Shown here: positions 46,296 through 55,481 of the stretch, piece by piece
Layout of the letters: every line of letters begins with the position of its first letter
Position numbering within the stretch: position 1 is the stretch's first letter
NCBI RefSeq assembly: GCF_017497975.1
Contig: NZ_JAGDEL010000014.1
Coordinates: forward strand, 1-64,000
DNA: 64,000 nt
DNA from: Metabacillus bambusae
Lineage (GTDB): Bacteria > Bacillota > Bacilli > Bacillales > Bacillaceae
Direction of reading: 5' to 3'
The notes under the pieces: generated by a model
Seen by the model: the letters and a program-made list of their open reading frames with translations, nothing else
Database searches by the model: none
What the model was told of the DNA's origin: nothing
Made by a program: the position numbers and the translations under genes

Positions 46296-47726
46296 CTATA
46301 AATCTATTTTTCTTTGGCTTAAATTAGAAGCCACTTCTTTTGGTTTCCAATGTGTTTCAATCTCTTCAAGTGTCTGTCCTTTTGTTTCAGGAACTAATTT
46401 CCATACAAAAATGAATGAAAGAATACACATTACACCATAAAAGCTATAAGCAACTCCAGCACTTATTTCCAGTAAAGAAGGGAATGTCGCCGATATCAAT
46501 AAATTACTTCCCCAGTTAGCAACAACTGTTATGGCCATCACTTGACTTCTTATTTTATTAGGGAAAATCTCAGCAGCTAGCACCCATACTAGCGGACCAA
46601 AAGATAAATTATAAAAAGCTACATATACTAAAATGAATAGTAAAGCACCTAACCCCATCGAATCAACGAACGATAAAGTAGCTACTCCAAACATTCCAAC
46701 AGCCATACCAACTGATCCTATTAGAAGTAAGGGCTTTCTTCCCAACTTCTCTACAAGTATTAGAGCTATTAATACAAAAATAAAGTTTACTACCCCAATT
46801 AGTATCGTTTGAAGCATAGAGCTATCTGCACTTGCTCCCATATTAGCGAAAATACGTGGTGCATAATAGAGAATTACGTTAATCCCTACAAACTGTTGCG
46901 CTGCAGCTAATAAAATCCCTACAATAACGACCAACTTCCCATATGAGAAGATACCCGCTTTAGTAGCGTTAGGAGTGTCCAGCGTTTGTTTTATCTCTTG
47001 ATAAATTTCTTTTGCTACTTTTTCTGATCCATTTATATTCATTAAGATGGTCATTGCTTCTTTATCTTTATTTTTCGATATTAAATAACGAGGAGTTTCT
47101 GGCACTAGAAATAGAAGTCCAAAAAATAATATTGCTGGAATTGCTTCGGAAGCAAACATGTATCTCCAACCGATATCATGAATCCAACTTAGACTCTGCC
47201 CTGCTGCAATTCTCCAGTTAACAATGTAAACAGCCAACATCCCAAATATAATGGCTAGATTATTTAGAGTTACTAATTTCCCTCTAATATTTGCAGGAGA
47301 CGTTTCGCTAATATACAATGGCCCTAATCCTGAAGCCAAACCAACACCTATACCACCAATAATTCTATAGATGTTAAACATAATGAAAAGACCAATCGTT
47401 GGCTCACCTTTTGTAAAGAATAATAATTCAGGATAGCCAGAAAGTACCGCGGAAATAAAAAATAAAACAGCTGCAACTAGAAGAGAGTTTCTACGACCTA
47501 TTCCATTAGAAAGCACACCGCTGATTAATCCACCTATAACACAACCAATAAGTGCACTAGATACAGTTAATCCATGGAATAATGTACTTAAACCAAGATT
47601 ATCTATAAAATACACCTGTAATGATTGTTCTGCACCTGATATTACGGCTGTATCGTAACCGAATAAAAGTCCACCTAGTGCGGCAACTACAGACAGAAAT
47701 ATAATATATCTCATACTTTGTTTCAT
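46296..47726 (-). CDS. XylE-like sugar porter of the MFS
   Basis: 476 residues and twelve membrane helices. Sugar porter signatures: GGLLFGYDTAVISGAEQSL in helix 1, NGIGRRNSLL, YRIIGGIGVGLASGLGPLYISE, VPETPRYLISK, QQFVGINVILYYAPRIF and C-terminal LVPETKGQTLEEIE. Long blocks recall proton/xylose symporter XylE of E. coli. It imports a hexose, pentose or polyol. It stands alone, with an 18-bp palindrome about 46 nt upstream of the start. Confidence 0.9.
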   Translation of the reverse strand: MKQSMRYIIFLSVVAALGGLLFGYDTAVISGAEQSLQVYFIDNLGLSTLFHGLTVSSALIGCVIGGLISGVLSNGIGRRNSLLVAAVLFFISAVLSGYPELLFFTKGEPTIGLFIMFNIYRIIGGIGVGLASGLGPLYISETSPANIRGKLVTLNNLAIIFGMLAVYIVNWRIAAGQSLSWIHDIGWRYMFASEAIPAILFFGLLFLVPETPRYLISKNKDKEAMTILMNINGSEKVAKEIYQEIKQTLDTPNATKAGIFSYGKLVVIVGILLAAAQQFVGINVILYYAPRIFANMGASADSSMLQTILIGVVNFIFVLIALILVEKLGRKPLLLIGSVGMAVGMFGVATLSFVDSMGLGALLFILVYVAFYNLSFGPLVWVLAAEIFPNKIRSQVMAITVVANWGSNLLISATFPSLLEISAGVAYSFYGVMCILSFIFVWKLVPETKGQTLEEIETHWKPKEVASNLSQRKIDL

Positions 47727-47771
47727 TTTTATGGCATTCCTTTCATGATCGATTTACTTAAATAAAATAGT

Positions 47772-47789
47772 TCTAGAAAATTTTCTAGA
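47772..47789. promoter_or_regulatory. Perfect 18-bp palindrome upstream of the sugar porter
   Basis: TCTAGAAAATTTTCTAGA is a perfect dyad 46 nt from the porter start, a good place for a repressor. It shares the GAAA...TTTC layout of the two dyads at 49992 and 50174. Which regulator binds is not known. Confidence 0.5.
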
Positions 47790-47799
47790 TATTATTTGT

Positions 47800-47839
47800 A
47801 ACAAGCCAACCCCTAGATATAGTGCTGCGTTGGCTTGTT
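47800..47839 (-). terminator. Terminator after the first TIM-barrel gene
   Basis: 11-bp stem AACAAGCCAAC/GTTGGCTTGTT. It lies about 100 nt after the minus-strand stop at 47939. The U tract is weak. Confidence 0.5.
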
Positions 47840-47938
47840 TAAGCATATTTTACAAACGCTTACAATTGACAAAATATTTAAACCAATCAATCTACCACTT
47901 ACTTTTAACACAACCGACCTTTAAGAAGTTAGATTTTC

Positions 47939-48766
47939 TTATGCATTAAATTTAACCGCATCCCATTCTCTTAGTTGTTTTAGAGATTCCTTATAGTAAC
48001 TTACAACTATATCTAAATAGTTTCCATCCTTAACCGGTGTGAATGGATTTGGTCCTTCAGCAACCATTTCCATAATAATTGGTCCTTCATATCCAAATTC
48101 ATGTAATGCTATAATTTGGCCTTCTAGATCAGAATGTCCGTCACCTACACCTTGCCTATTTGAATCGGCAATATGATAAACACCTAACTTTCCCCCAGCA
48201 TCTTTAAGAGCTTGAATAGGACAAGCTTCTTCAATATTCATGTGATAAGCATCTAATAGGACTTTAAAGTTTTCACTAACAACTTCATCAATTAAGCGTA
48301 ATGCTTCTTTAGCGGTTACAATTTGATGATTCTCATAACGATTTAGTACTTCAAACACAACCTCGAGACCGAGTTCATCAGCTTTACGCACTACCACTTT
48401 CGAGCTATCCACAAGTAACTCCCAATCTTTCAATAAATCTCCACTACCTTGCGTTTTCCCAACATCTCCATGTAAACAAATTCTTTTTGCTCCCAATTCC
48501 TTTGCCCAGTCTAATAAGTCTAGAAAATATTGAACCGCTCTAGAACGTACCTTTTCTTCAGCACTTGAAATATCCACATTAGCTGGAGTCACTGATAATA
48601 CTTTTAAATCATATTTATTTAAAATGGCTTGCAAAACAGCAGGATTTTGTGATAGGTCTCCTTGAACCTCAACTCCATCTACACCAATTTCCTTTGCAAG
48701 TTTGCATTTCTCTTCCAATGATATATCTCCGAAAGTCCATAGACAAAGACCATAATCTCTATTCAT
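47939..48766 (-). CDS. Sugar phosphate isomerase/epimerase-like TIM barrel
   Basis: 275 residues of the xylose-isomerase-like (AP endonuclease 2) barrel. Metal ligands expected for ketose 3-epimerases are visible: Glu in VVFEVLNRYENH, Asp and His in VLLDAYHMNIEE, His in GVYHIADSNR, Glu in PIIMEMVAEG. Such proteins epimerise ketoses or inositol keto-derivatives (DTE, IolI or YcjR type). With Gfo/Idh dehydrogenases nearby an oxidation-isomerisation route is likely. Confidence 0.85.
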   Translation of the reverse strand: MNRDYGLCLWTFGDISLEEKCKLAKEIGVDGVEVQGDLSQNPAVLQAILNKYDLKVLSVTPANVDISSAEEKVRSRAVQYFLDLLDWAKELGAKRICLHGDVGKTQGSGDLLKDWELLVDSSKVVVRKADELGLEVVFEVLNRYENHQIVTAKEALRLIDEVVSENFKVLLDAYHMNIEEACPIQALKDAGGKLGVYHIADSNRQGVGDGHSDLEGQIIALHEFGYEGPIIMEMVAEGPNPFTPVKDGNYLDIVVSYYKESLKQLREWDAVKFNA

Positions 48767-48861
48767 TTTCTTCCCTCCATGTATTTAATCGTTTATGATA
48801 TTTTTGTTTTTTAGCATTTAGTATTATGTATAAAATGATAAATGTTGCTACTTTCGCTTAA

Positions 48862-48882
48862 AAGGGGGAATCATCCCCCCTT
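48862..48882 (-). terminator. Terminator after the Gfo/Idh gene
   Basis: AAGGGGGA and TCCCCCCTT arms around a short loop; TTTTAAGC follows on the minus strand. It is 48 nt after the dehydrogenase stop. Confidence 0.65.
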
Positions 48883-48929
48883 CAAATGAATCCTACTCTC
48901 ATAGTTCATTAAAGCATTTTACTAATCAA

Positions 48930-49946
48930 TTAAATTAATACGTGTTGGTCAAGTTTAATTGGCAAGTTACTTTTCACAGATTCAATACTAGCTAGCGCAA
49001 TTTTCAACGCCCAGCGAGCATCTTCAGCAGTTGCTAATGCTGGTTTATTATGAATCACACAATCTACAAAGCTTCTTAATTCATTAACGTAAGCATCAAA
49101 CAATAAATCTTGATCATAGCGACAGGTATCAAAACTTACCCCATTATGGTTATATCTCGTCATACTTGATTCACGGATTCCCCCAGCAGTAATCATACCT
49201 TCTGATCCGAAAATCTCTGCTCTAACGTCATAACCATATACAGCCTGGAAATTCGCTTCTGCAGTTGCAATAGCACCATTATCAAATTTTACAGTTACAA
49301 CAGCAGTATCTAATAAACCACTATCTTTTAGGTCAGGGCGAATTAATGCATCTGCAACCGCATAGACTTCAACAGGCTTTGCACCAGGATTTAAATACAT
49401 TAGTGTATCAAAGTCATGAATTAATGTTTCTAAAAAGATCGTCCATTCTGGAATCGATTCAGCTCTATTTAACTTAGGATCTCTCGTTGTTGATTTCATT
49501 AATTGTGGTGTGCCGATCTTACCAGATGCAATTTCTGTGTGAGCAGAATAAAATCCTTTTTCAAATCTTCTATTAAAACCAACTTGAACCAAAATGTTAC
49601 TTTCACTTGCTTGAACAATTTCGTTTGCTTCTTTCAAATTAACAGCCATAGGTTTTTCACAGAAAACTGCTTTTCCTTGTTTAATAGCAGCAAGAACATT
49701 ACTTGCATGTGTACGCGCTGGTGAAGCAATCACCACAGCATCTATGCCCGGATCCTGAATTAATTCCATCGGATTTGTGTAAGCTTTTGCATTTACATCT
49801 AATTGATTTATTAATCCTTTAGCAGCTCCAGGTACAGGGTCTGCAACCGCATACAAGTTTGCTTGAGGTAATCTCTGAGCAATCGACTCCCCATGAAAAG
49901 CTCCCATTCTTCCAGCACCTATTAAACCAATATTTAGTTTATTCAT
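48930..49946 (-). CDS. Gfo/Idh/MocA dehydrogenase, inositol 2-dehydrogenase-like
   Basis: 338 residues. N-terminal NAD-binding fold (IGLIGAGRMGAFHGESI), the family EKP motif (VFCEKPMAVNL, catalytic Lys) and a C-terminal beta-sheet domain. The usual catalytic pair D-x-x-x-H appears as ETLIH near residue 165, so Asp is replaced by Glu. Most alike are myo- or scyllo-inositol dehydrogenases, but sugar 3-dehydrogenases share these motifs. Two AGGAAAG dyads and a LacI-like operator lie upstream. Substrate unresolved. Confidence 0.87.
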   Translation of the reverse strand: MNKLNIGLIGAGRMGAFHGESIAQRLPQANLYAVADPVPGAAKGLINQLDVNAKAYTNPMELIQDPGIDAVVIASPARTHASNVLAAIKQGKAVFCEKPMAVNLKEANEIVQASESNILVQVGFNRRFEKGFYSAHTEIASGKIGTPQLMKSTTRDPKLNRAESIPEWTIFLETLIHDFDTLMYLNPGAKPVEVYAVADALIRPDLKDSGLLDTAVVTVKFDNGAIATAEANFQAVYGYDVRAEIFGSEGMITAGGIRESSMTRYNHNGVSFDTCRYDQDLLFDAYVNELRSFVDCVIHNKPALATAEDARWALKIALASIESVKSNLPIKLDQHVLI

Positions 49947-49991
49947 AACAATACCTCCTGAAATTTATGTAGTTAACAAATTATACATTTT

Positions 49992-50007
49992 AGGAAAGTT
50001 CTTTCCT
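49992..50007. promoter_or_regulatory. Operator-like dyad, copy A
   Basis: AGGAAAGTTCTTTCCT: arms AGGAAAG and CTTTCCT are perfect inverse copies with two bases between. It lies 46 nt ahead of the dehydrogenase start. Almost identical to copy B at 50174, which supports a real binding site. Confidence 0.6.
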
Positions 50008-50018
50008 TACTTTCACAT

Positions 50019-50032
50019 TGTAAGCCGTTACA
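50019..50032. promoter_or_regulatory. LacI/CcpA-type operator candidate
   Basis: TGTAA-GCCG-TTACA is a symmetrical dyad that matches TGWAANCGNTNWCA at all but one fixed position (C for G in the centre). Confidence 0.45.
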
Positions 50033-50173
50033 TTTAATTAGTCAAACTATTTTTAATTTAATAATAACTGCAGGAGGATCGGTATTAACTATTAACAAAC
50101 CTATTATATAAGCATTCGCTATCACCGTTTAATCTAAACTGTACCAAAGGAAACCCTTTTATTATCCCTTCAA

Positions 50174-50189
50174 AGGAAAGTACTTTCCT
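50174..50189. promoter_or_regulatory. Operator-like dyad, copy B
   Basis: AGGAAAGTACTTTCCT, a perfect 16-bp palindrome, 182 nt from copy A. Paired spacing would allow DNA looping by a tetrameric or cooperative regulator. The gap 49947-50387 holds these sites and a terminator and no gene. Confidence 0.6.
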
Positions 50190-50323
50190 CAAAAATAAAA
50201 ATTTCTTCAGTGGTTGGTAAATAGTAAACGAATGAATAATATTTTAATTAATAAGACAATCTTCTCGTTATGATATGGTAAACAATCTGAACACCATTTA
50301 CCATCTCCCTTCAAAACGAAAAA

Positions 50324-50357
50324 ACGTAACCTCCAGAAATACTTCTAAAGGTTACGT
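50324..50357 (-). terminator. Terminator after the second Gfo/Idh gene
   Basis: ACGTAACCT/AGGTTACGT stem followed by TTTTTTCGTTTTG on the minus strand, 31 nt after the stop codon. Confidence 0.8.
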
Positions 50358-50387
50358 ACGATGGTTACTTATGAATCTAAATAAATT

Positions 50388-51590
50388 TTAACTTAACGTC
50401 TTTTCATATACTTCATTAAAATCTACCCACACAGCACCATTATCAGCTGAACGAACACAATTTTCAATCCAGCGAACTCCTTCAAGTCCAGCATTAATAT
50501 CAGGGTAAACCAATTTACTTAAAGTCTCTTCATCTTCACGGTTTTTAGCATCAATAGCAATAGCAAACTTCAAATATATATTTGCCCATGATTCAGATAA
50601 GCCTTCTACATGTAATGCACCTAATCTCTCATCTGCATTACACATGTCATCCAAGTATGGCATTGCTCGAACTAATGTCTGAATTGGTTCTCCTTGAACT
50701 TCATATCTAAGTTCACCTGGATTGCTATCCCACCACTCTAGGCTAGCTTTTGATCCAACAATACGAATTCTATGACCATCCATACATCCTGCATTAATGG
50801 AAGAAGTCCACATTGTCCCAACAGCACCATTTTCATAATGCATGATAACGTGGGCATTATCCTCTAGTGGGGCACGACTACTAATAAAGCTTTGGCGATC
50901 ACATAGTAACTTTTTAATTTTCATATGAGGCATAATTAACTGTGACATATAATAGGTGTGTGTAGAAAGGTCACCTAGAACAAAGCTTGGTCCAGCAATT
51001 TTCGGATCTACTCTCCATTTTTGGGCTTCACTGTATTTATCTGCGTCATCAGTAGCATTAAAGCCATGTGTATATTGCAGATCTACTACACGAATTTCTC
51101 CAATATCCCCTTTTTCAATCATTGCTCTCATTTGCAGTAACATTTGGTTACCAGAGAATCCATAAGTAACTCCGACGATTTTCCCTTTTTTCTCAGCAAG
51201 TTCCTTAATCTCTAAAACCTCTTCACTAGTAAAAAATAAAGGTTTTTCACAAATTACATGTAAATTGGCTTCTAGTGCTGCTTTGCAGATTTCATAGTGA
51301 GTTCCATTCGGAGTAGCAATAGAAATAACTTCAATTCCATCCTCACGTGCAGCTTCTTTGTCAAACATCGTTTTATAATCTGGGTAGCAACGATTTTCTT
51401 CAACACCTATGTTAGTACCAAAATCTTTTCCTCTTTCAGGATCAATATCAAATGCACCCGCTACTAGTTTAAAAGCAGTATTGTCTCTTAAGGCCCCAAT
51501 ACGGTGTTTATAACCAACTTGCCCATGTCTTCCACCACCAACCATAGCCCAGCGTAATGGTCTTTCAATTTTCTTCTCTCCATTTAACAT
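50388..51590 (-). CDS. Gfo/Idh/MocA dehydrogenase
   Basis: About 400 residues. NAD-binding fold WAMVGGGRHGQVGYKHR, EKP motif (HVICEKPLFF) and catalytic DLSTH in VLGDLSTHTYYMSQL. It oxidises a sugar or polyol hydroxyl. I chose the ATG at 51590 because GAGGAG lies 7 nt upstream; the frame to 51623 has no site. It lies 126 nt after iolT in the same direction, and a LacI-like GGTACCGTTTACA box is in the gap. Confidence 0.87.
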   Translation of the reverse strand: MLNGEKKIERPLRWAMVGGGRHGQVGYKHRIGALRDNTAFKLVAGAFDIDPERGKDFGTNIGVEENRCYPDYKTMFDKEAAREDGIEVISIATPNGTHYEICKAALEANLHVICEKPLFFTSEEVLEIKELAEKKGKIVGVTYGFSGNQMLLQMRAMIEKGDIGEIRVVDLQYTHGFNATDDADKYSEAQKWRVDPKIAGPSFVLGDLSTHTYYMSQLIMPHMKIKKLLCDRQSFISSRAPLEDNAHVIMHYENGAVGTMWTSSINAGCMDGHRIRIVGSKASLEWWDSNPGELRYEVQGEPIQTLVRAMPYLDDMCNADERLGALHVEGLSESWANIYLKFAIAIDAKNREDEETLSKLVYPDINAGLEGVRWIENCVRSADNGAVWVDFNEVYEKTLS

Positions 51591-51663
51591 ACAAAATCTC
51601 CTCGCTTTCAGATAAATTATCAAATTATTTTTATTACCCCTAAATCCCCACTAAATTATGACA

Positions 51664-51677
51664 TGGTACCGTTTACA
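51664..51677. promoter_or_regulatory. Weak cre/LacI-like box
   Basis: TGGTACCGTTTACA has two mismatches to the CcpA consensus. Placed between iolT and the dehydrogenase. Confidence 0.3.
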
Positions 51678-51716
51678 TAAAAACAAATTAATAGTGTTAT
51701 ATAATGAAAATTAGGA

Positions 51717-53141
51717 TTATAAGTTACTTCTATACTCGACTTCTAATGCTTCTTCTTTATTCTGCTTTCCACTATAGTTACGGAAATAGAGTTCTAATTC
51801 CTCAAGTGTTCGATCCTTTGTCTCAGGCAAATACTTCTTCACAAATGCGATAGCAAATACCCCCAATCCCGTGAAGACAAAGAATGTTGTAGATAGCCCA
51901 ATACTTTCAAGTAATACCGGGAAAGCCAAACCAATAATGAAATTCGTTATCCATAGACAAAACACACTAATTCCCATTCCAAACCCTCTCAAACGTAGTG
52001 GGAAAATTTCTGCGAGCATAAGCCATGTTACAGGTGCAATTGCCCCCTGCATAAATGCTAGAAACATAACTGTTAAGCTAAGTACTACATATGGTAATGC
52101 TACAGAACCCTCCAGTACTTTAGAGAATATTCCTATAAGCATCAGGGCTGTAGTCGTTCCAATCAATCCAATTATTAACATCGGCCGACGTCGAACCTTC
52201 CCTAAAAGCCAAATACCTACACAAACTGCTATAACAGATATTAATCCATTCGCAATATTGGCGATTAGAGCTGCCTCTGTTTTAAAGCCTGCATCTTTTA
52301 GGATTTCTGTCCCATAATACATGATTGAGTTTACCCCAGTGATTTGTTGCACGATCGCAATACCGATTCCTAAAAATACGATACGACGTACCCAGGGTAT
52401 AGCCATATCCTTAAAAGATGCTTTCTGAGTCTCCGATTCTTTAGCAATAGCTGCTTCAATTTCTCTAAACTCTGATTCTGCTCGATCCTCCTCACGTATT
52501 TGCCTGAGAATACTTAAAGCACTATCTTTTCTTCCCTTTGATAGAAGCCAGCGAGGACTTTCAGGAACTCTTAACATACCAATAAAGAGAAAAATCGCTG
52601 GTAATGCTGCAATAACAAGCATGTACCTCCAAACGTGAGTAGTATCACCTAAGGTATTACCTAAAATGGCATTGAAAACAAAGGCTAATAACTGCCCACC
52701 TACAATCATTAATTCATTTTGTGTAACTACACGTCCCCTTCTCTCAACAGGTGACATTTCTGCTAAATAAGTCGGAACTGTTACCGATGATCCTCCTACG
52801 GCTAGCCCTAGTAAAAATCGAAAAATAACCATGGTAGTAACGTTTGGTGCAAGAGTACAACCAATTGTTCCAATAAAGAACAGTACCGCAAGATAGAGGA
52901 TATTTTTACGACGTCCGTTAAAATCAGAAAGCCGTCCTCCAAATACTGCACCTAATGCTGCTCCAAAAAGAAGTGAACTTGCAACTAGACCTTCGGTAAA
53001 TGAGTTGAGCCCAAGATCCTCAGACATAAAAGGCAAAGCACCATTTATTACACCCGTATCGTATCCGAAGAGTAAACCACCTAATGTTGAAACCAATATA
53101 ATAGTTCCTAAAAAAGAGTTTTGCTTCAGCTTTCCATCCAT
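51717..53141 (-). CDS. iolT: IolT-like inositol/sugar proton symporter
   Basis: About 474 residues and twelve membrane helices. From memory it matches B. subtilis IolT over most of its length (ILVSTLGGLLFGYDTGVINGA, FTEGLVASSLLFGAALGAVFGGR, VTQNELMIVGGQLLAFVFNAILG, QQITGVNSIMYYGTEIL, PVTWLMLAEIFPLRLRGFGMG). IolT brings in myo-inositol and some other polyols and sugars. ATG 53141 is preferred with AAGGGG 9 nt upstream; upstream frame overlaps the previous gene by 4 nt. It follows the TIM-barrel gene directly, forming one operon. Confidence 0.88.
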   Translation of the reverse strand: MDGKLKQNSFLGTIILVSTLGGLLFGYDTGVINGALPFMSEDLGLNSFTEGLVASSLLFGAALGAVFGGRLSDFNGRRKNILYLAVLFFIGTIGCTLAPNVTTMVIFRFLLGLAVGGSSVTVPTYLAEMSPVERRGRVVTQNELMIVGGQLLAFVFNAILGNTLGDTTHVWRYMLVIAALPAIFLFIGMLRVPESPRWLLSKGRKDSALSILRQIREEDRAESEFREIEAAIAKESETQKASFKDMAIPWVRRIVFLGIGIAIVQQITGVNSIMYYGTEILKDAGFKTEAALIANIANGLISVIAVCVGIWLLGKVRRRPMLIIGLIGTTTALMLIGIFSKVLEGSVALPYVVLSLTVMFLAFMQGAIAPVTWLMLAEIFPLRLRGFGMGISVFCLWITNFIIGLAFPVLLESIGLSTTFFVFTGLGVFAIAFVKKYLPETKDRTLEELELYFRNYSGKQNKEEALEVEYRSNL

Positions 53142-53167
53142 AAAAACCATCCCCTTCTTATTGATTT

Positions 53168-54148
53168 TCACCTGACGTTTATAAGTGATTTGCTTCTTCC
53201 CTTCTGAAAATCCCTTGGTAAAGCTTCTTTTAACACATCCATAGACTTTTTAACTCCGGTAAGAGGATCCATCGTTAAGTCCTCCATCTCAAGAACAACT
53301 GGCCCTTGATAACCTGTCATCTTAATTACTGTGAAGAACTCCTTCCAATAGCTAACATCATGTCCGTAGCCTAATGCTACATAATTCCACGAACGAGTTT
53401 GGAAACTTTCCATTGGTTTCACATCAATAAGACCATTAATATCATGAATACCTCTTTCTATTCGGACATCCTTTGCATGTACATGATAGATAGCATCACC
53501 TAATTCCCTTGCTGCTAAGATAGGGTCACCACCCATCCAAAATAAGTGACTTGGATCAAAATTCATTCCAACTATATCACCTACCTCATTTCTTAATTTA
53601 AATAGAGTTTCTGGATTATGGACTAGGTTACACCCTAGGTTTTCAATAGCGATCTTTTTCACCCCATACTCTTTAGCAACTTTTACAGCCTTTTCCCAAT
53701 ATGGGAAAGCAACTTCATTCCATTGCCAATCCAGAGTTTTAAAATGTGCAGGTAATATTGGATGTGTCAACCAATTTGGTGTCACATCATTTGGACCTCC
53801 ACTAGGACAACCTGACATCATAACAATTGTTTCCACTCCTAAAAGTCCTGCAAGTCGAAACGTTTTTTCTACAACTTCTTTATGTGCCTCCCCCTCTTCA
53901 GTTGGCTCTAGTTGATTACCTGAACAGTTCAAAGCAGCGATTTCGAGTCCTCTACTTTTAATAGCATCTAGAAACTTTTCCCTTTGAACAGAACTATCAA
54001 GTAAAAGATCTAAATTTACATGTGGTGCTTTTGACCAATTTCCACAACCTAACTCTAGGGATTCCACACCATTTTCAACACATGTATCAAGCATTTCTTC
54101 AAATGACATGTAACCTAGAATATCAGTTACTAACCCTGTTTTCATCAT
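53168..54148 (-). CDS. Xylose-isomerase-like TIM barrel (sugar isomerase/epimerase)
   Basis: 326 residues. Metal-binding pattern: Glu in KKIAIENLGCNLVHN, Asp/His in GMNFDPSHLFWMGGD, His in IYHVHAKDVRIE, Glu in PVVLEMEDLTMD. This group includes IolE dehydratase relatives and YcjR-like keto-sugar epimerases. The ATG at 54148 has AGGAGG 7 nt upstream; an ATG two codons earlier is too close. First gene of the iolT operon, with a perfect cre site 257 nt upstream. Confidence 0.86.
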   Translation of the reverse strand: MMKTGLVTDILGYMSFEEMLDTCVENGVESLELGCGNWSKAPHVNLDLLLDSSVQREKFLDAIKSRGLEIAALNCSGNQLEPTEEGEAHKEVVEKTFRLAGLLGVETIVMMSGCPSGGPNDVTPNWLTHPILPAHFKTLDWQWNEVAFPYWEKAVKVAKEYGVKKIAIENLGCNLVHNPETLFKLRNEVGDIVGMNFDPSHLFWMGGDPILAARELGDAIYHVHAKDVRIERGIHDINGLIDVKPMESFQTRSWNYVALGYGHDVSYWKEFFTVIKMTGYQGPVVLEMEDLTMDPLTGVKKSMDVLKEALPRDFQKGRSKSLINVR

Positions 54149-54404
54149 ATCCATTCCTCCTAAAAGAACTTTTATATTATTAAGTGAAACAAAATTAATA
54201 CCTAACCACGGGTGCCATTGTGAGACAATTAGGAATCAAGTATAAAATACCTATACAACAATATTCCTTTATGTTTTTAGGACACGAAATACTAAATCGC
54301 TTTATTACTTAGTCTTACGTGATAACGATTCTTCTCTAAAAAGACACCTAATTTAATATTTTCTTTTATTAGTCATACAAGATCCAAACCTATAAAATCA
54401 ATAT

Positions 54405-54418
54405 TGTAATCGCTATCA
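54405..54418. promoter_or_regulatory. Perfect cre site upstream of the TIM-barrel/iolT operon
   Basis: TGTAATCGCTATCA matches TGWAANCGNTNWCA at every fixed position. Catabolite repression of the operon by CcpA is expected. The rest of the 400-nt gap 54149-54548 shows no gene. Confidence 0.65.
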
Positions 54419-54544
54419 TTCATTAGTGGAAAGATAGTAATCTCAATCACTTCTAGTATGATTATATACAGCATTTAGCAAGATGTATTTACACAAAATA
54501 GACTACTTTTTTATACTTTTAGGACATATCCAGCGAAATAAAAA

Positions 54545-54568
54545 AACCTCACTCTGGAAGTGAAGGTT
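54545..54568 (-). terminator. Terminator overlapping the AraC stop codon
   Basis: AACCT-T-CACT pairs with AGTG-AGGTT; TTTTTATTTC follows on the minus strand. The stop codon of the regulator lies inside the stem. Confidence 0.75.
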
Positions 54569-55481
54569 TCTCTTTCTCTGAATATGTCATTTTTTCTTGA
54601 TTCGTATACAGTGTTCGAAAATTGCCAGGAGGATTTCTCACTGTAGCTGCGAACACACGAGTAAAGTAGTGAACATTTTTAAAACCTGTTTGTTCGCTTA
54701 TTTCTTTGATACTTAAATTTGTGGTTTTAAGTAACATAGCTGATTTTTGTATCCTCTCTTTTTTCACATACTCAGAATAATTAACTCCTAGCTCTTTCAC
54801 AAAAAGTCTTGATAAGTGCCGACTAGAAATATGTAAATGTTTAGCTATATCACTGAGTTTTAATGTATCAGATAAATTATCTTGAATATAAAGCTTTGCT
54901 TGAGTTAGAATCGGTGAAGTCTCTTCGTTTGATACGTTTTGATTTGAGCTATCAGCATGCATTGGACTGAATCTTTCGAGTAATGAAAGAATCAAGGAGT
55001 AAGCTATATTCATAAGTATTTCTTCAAAGAAGGGATGGTCGTTTTTGGAAGCCTGAGAAAGCAAAGATTCCCAAAGTAATGAAAAGGATGCCCCTTCCTC
55101 AACATCAATTATGATCTCGGTACATTCCTCAATTTGCTCCATAATCTTTATACATTTGTCATTAGATTCTGACTCTATAAATTCTAATCCAATATAGAGA
55201 AGGAATAATCCATTCTCACTCTTAATTTGATGCAAAACATTAGGTCTTGAAAGGAATAAGGTATTTTTTTGTAACTTATAGGTAGAGTTATTATCTATAT
55301 ATTCACCTTTACCATCCACAACAAAACACACCTCAAAAAAAGAATGTTTATGAAGTAAAGTATTATAATGATTGGGCATAACTCCCCAATAATGAACATG
55401 AAAAGATATTCCATTATGAGATAAATCATGAACATATTTGTTTAATGACGTTTTACCTGATAATAATTTATTGATATCCAA
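54549..55481 (-). CDS. AraC-family regulator with cupin sensor
   Basis: 310 residues. The N-terminal cupin (about 25-110: FHVHYWGVMPNHYNTLLHKHSFFEVCFVVDGKGEY) is the likely sugar-binding part. A linker follows, then a two-motif AraC DNA-binding domain at about 195-295 (LKLSDIAKHLHISSRHLSRLFVKELGVNYSEYVKKER, TGFKNVHYFTRVFAATVRNPPGNFR). It is placed directly ahead of the TIM-barrel/iolT operon on the same strand but ends in a terminator, so it is a probable local activator acting in trans. Confidence 0.9.
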   Translation of the reverse strand: MDINKLLSGKTSLNKYVHDLSHNGISFHVHYWGVMPNHYNTLLHKHSFFEVCFVVDGKGEYIDNNSTYKLQKNTLFLSRPNVLHQIKSENGLFLLYIGLEFIESESNDKCIKIMEQIEECTEIIIDVEEGASFSLLWESLLSQASKNDHPFFEEILMNIAYSLILSLLERFSPMHADSSNQNVSNEETSPILTQAKLYIQDNLSDTLKLSDIAKHLHISSRHLSRLFVKELGVNYSEYVKKERIQKSAMLLKTTNLSIKEISEQTGFKNVHYFTRVFAATVRNPPGNFRTLYTNQEKMTYSEKEKPSLPE

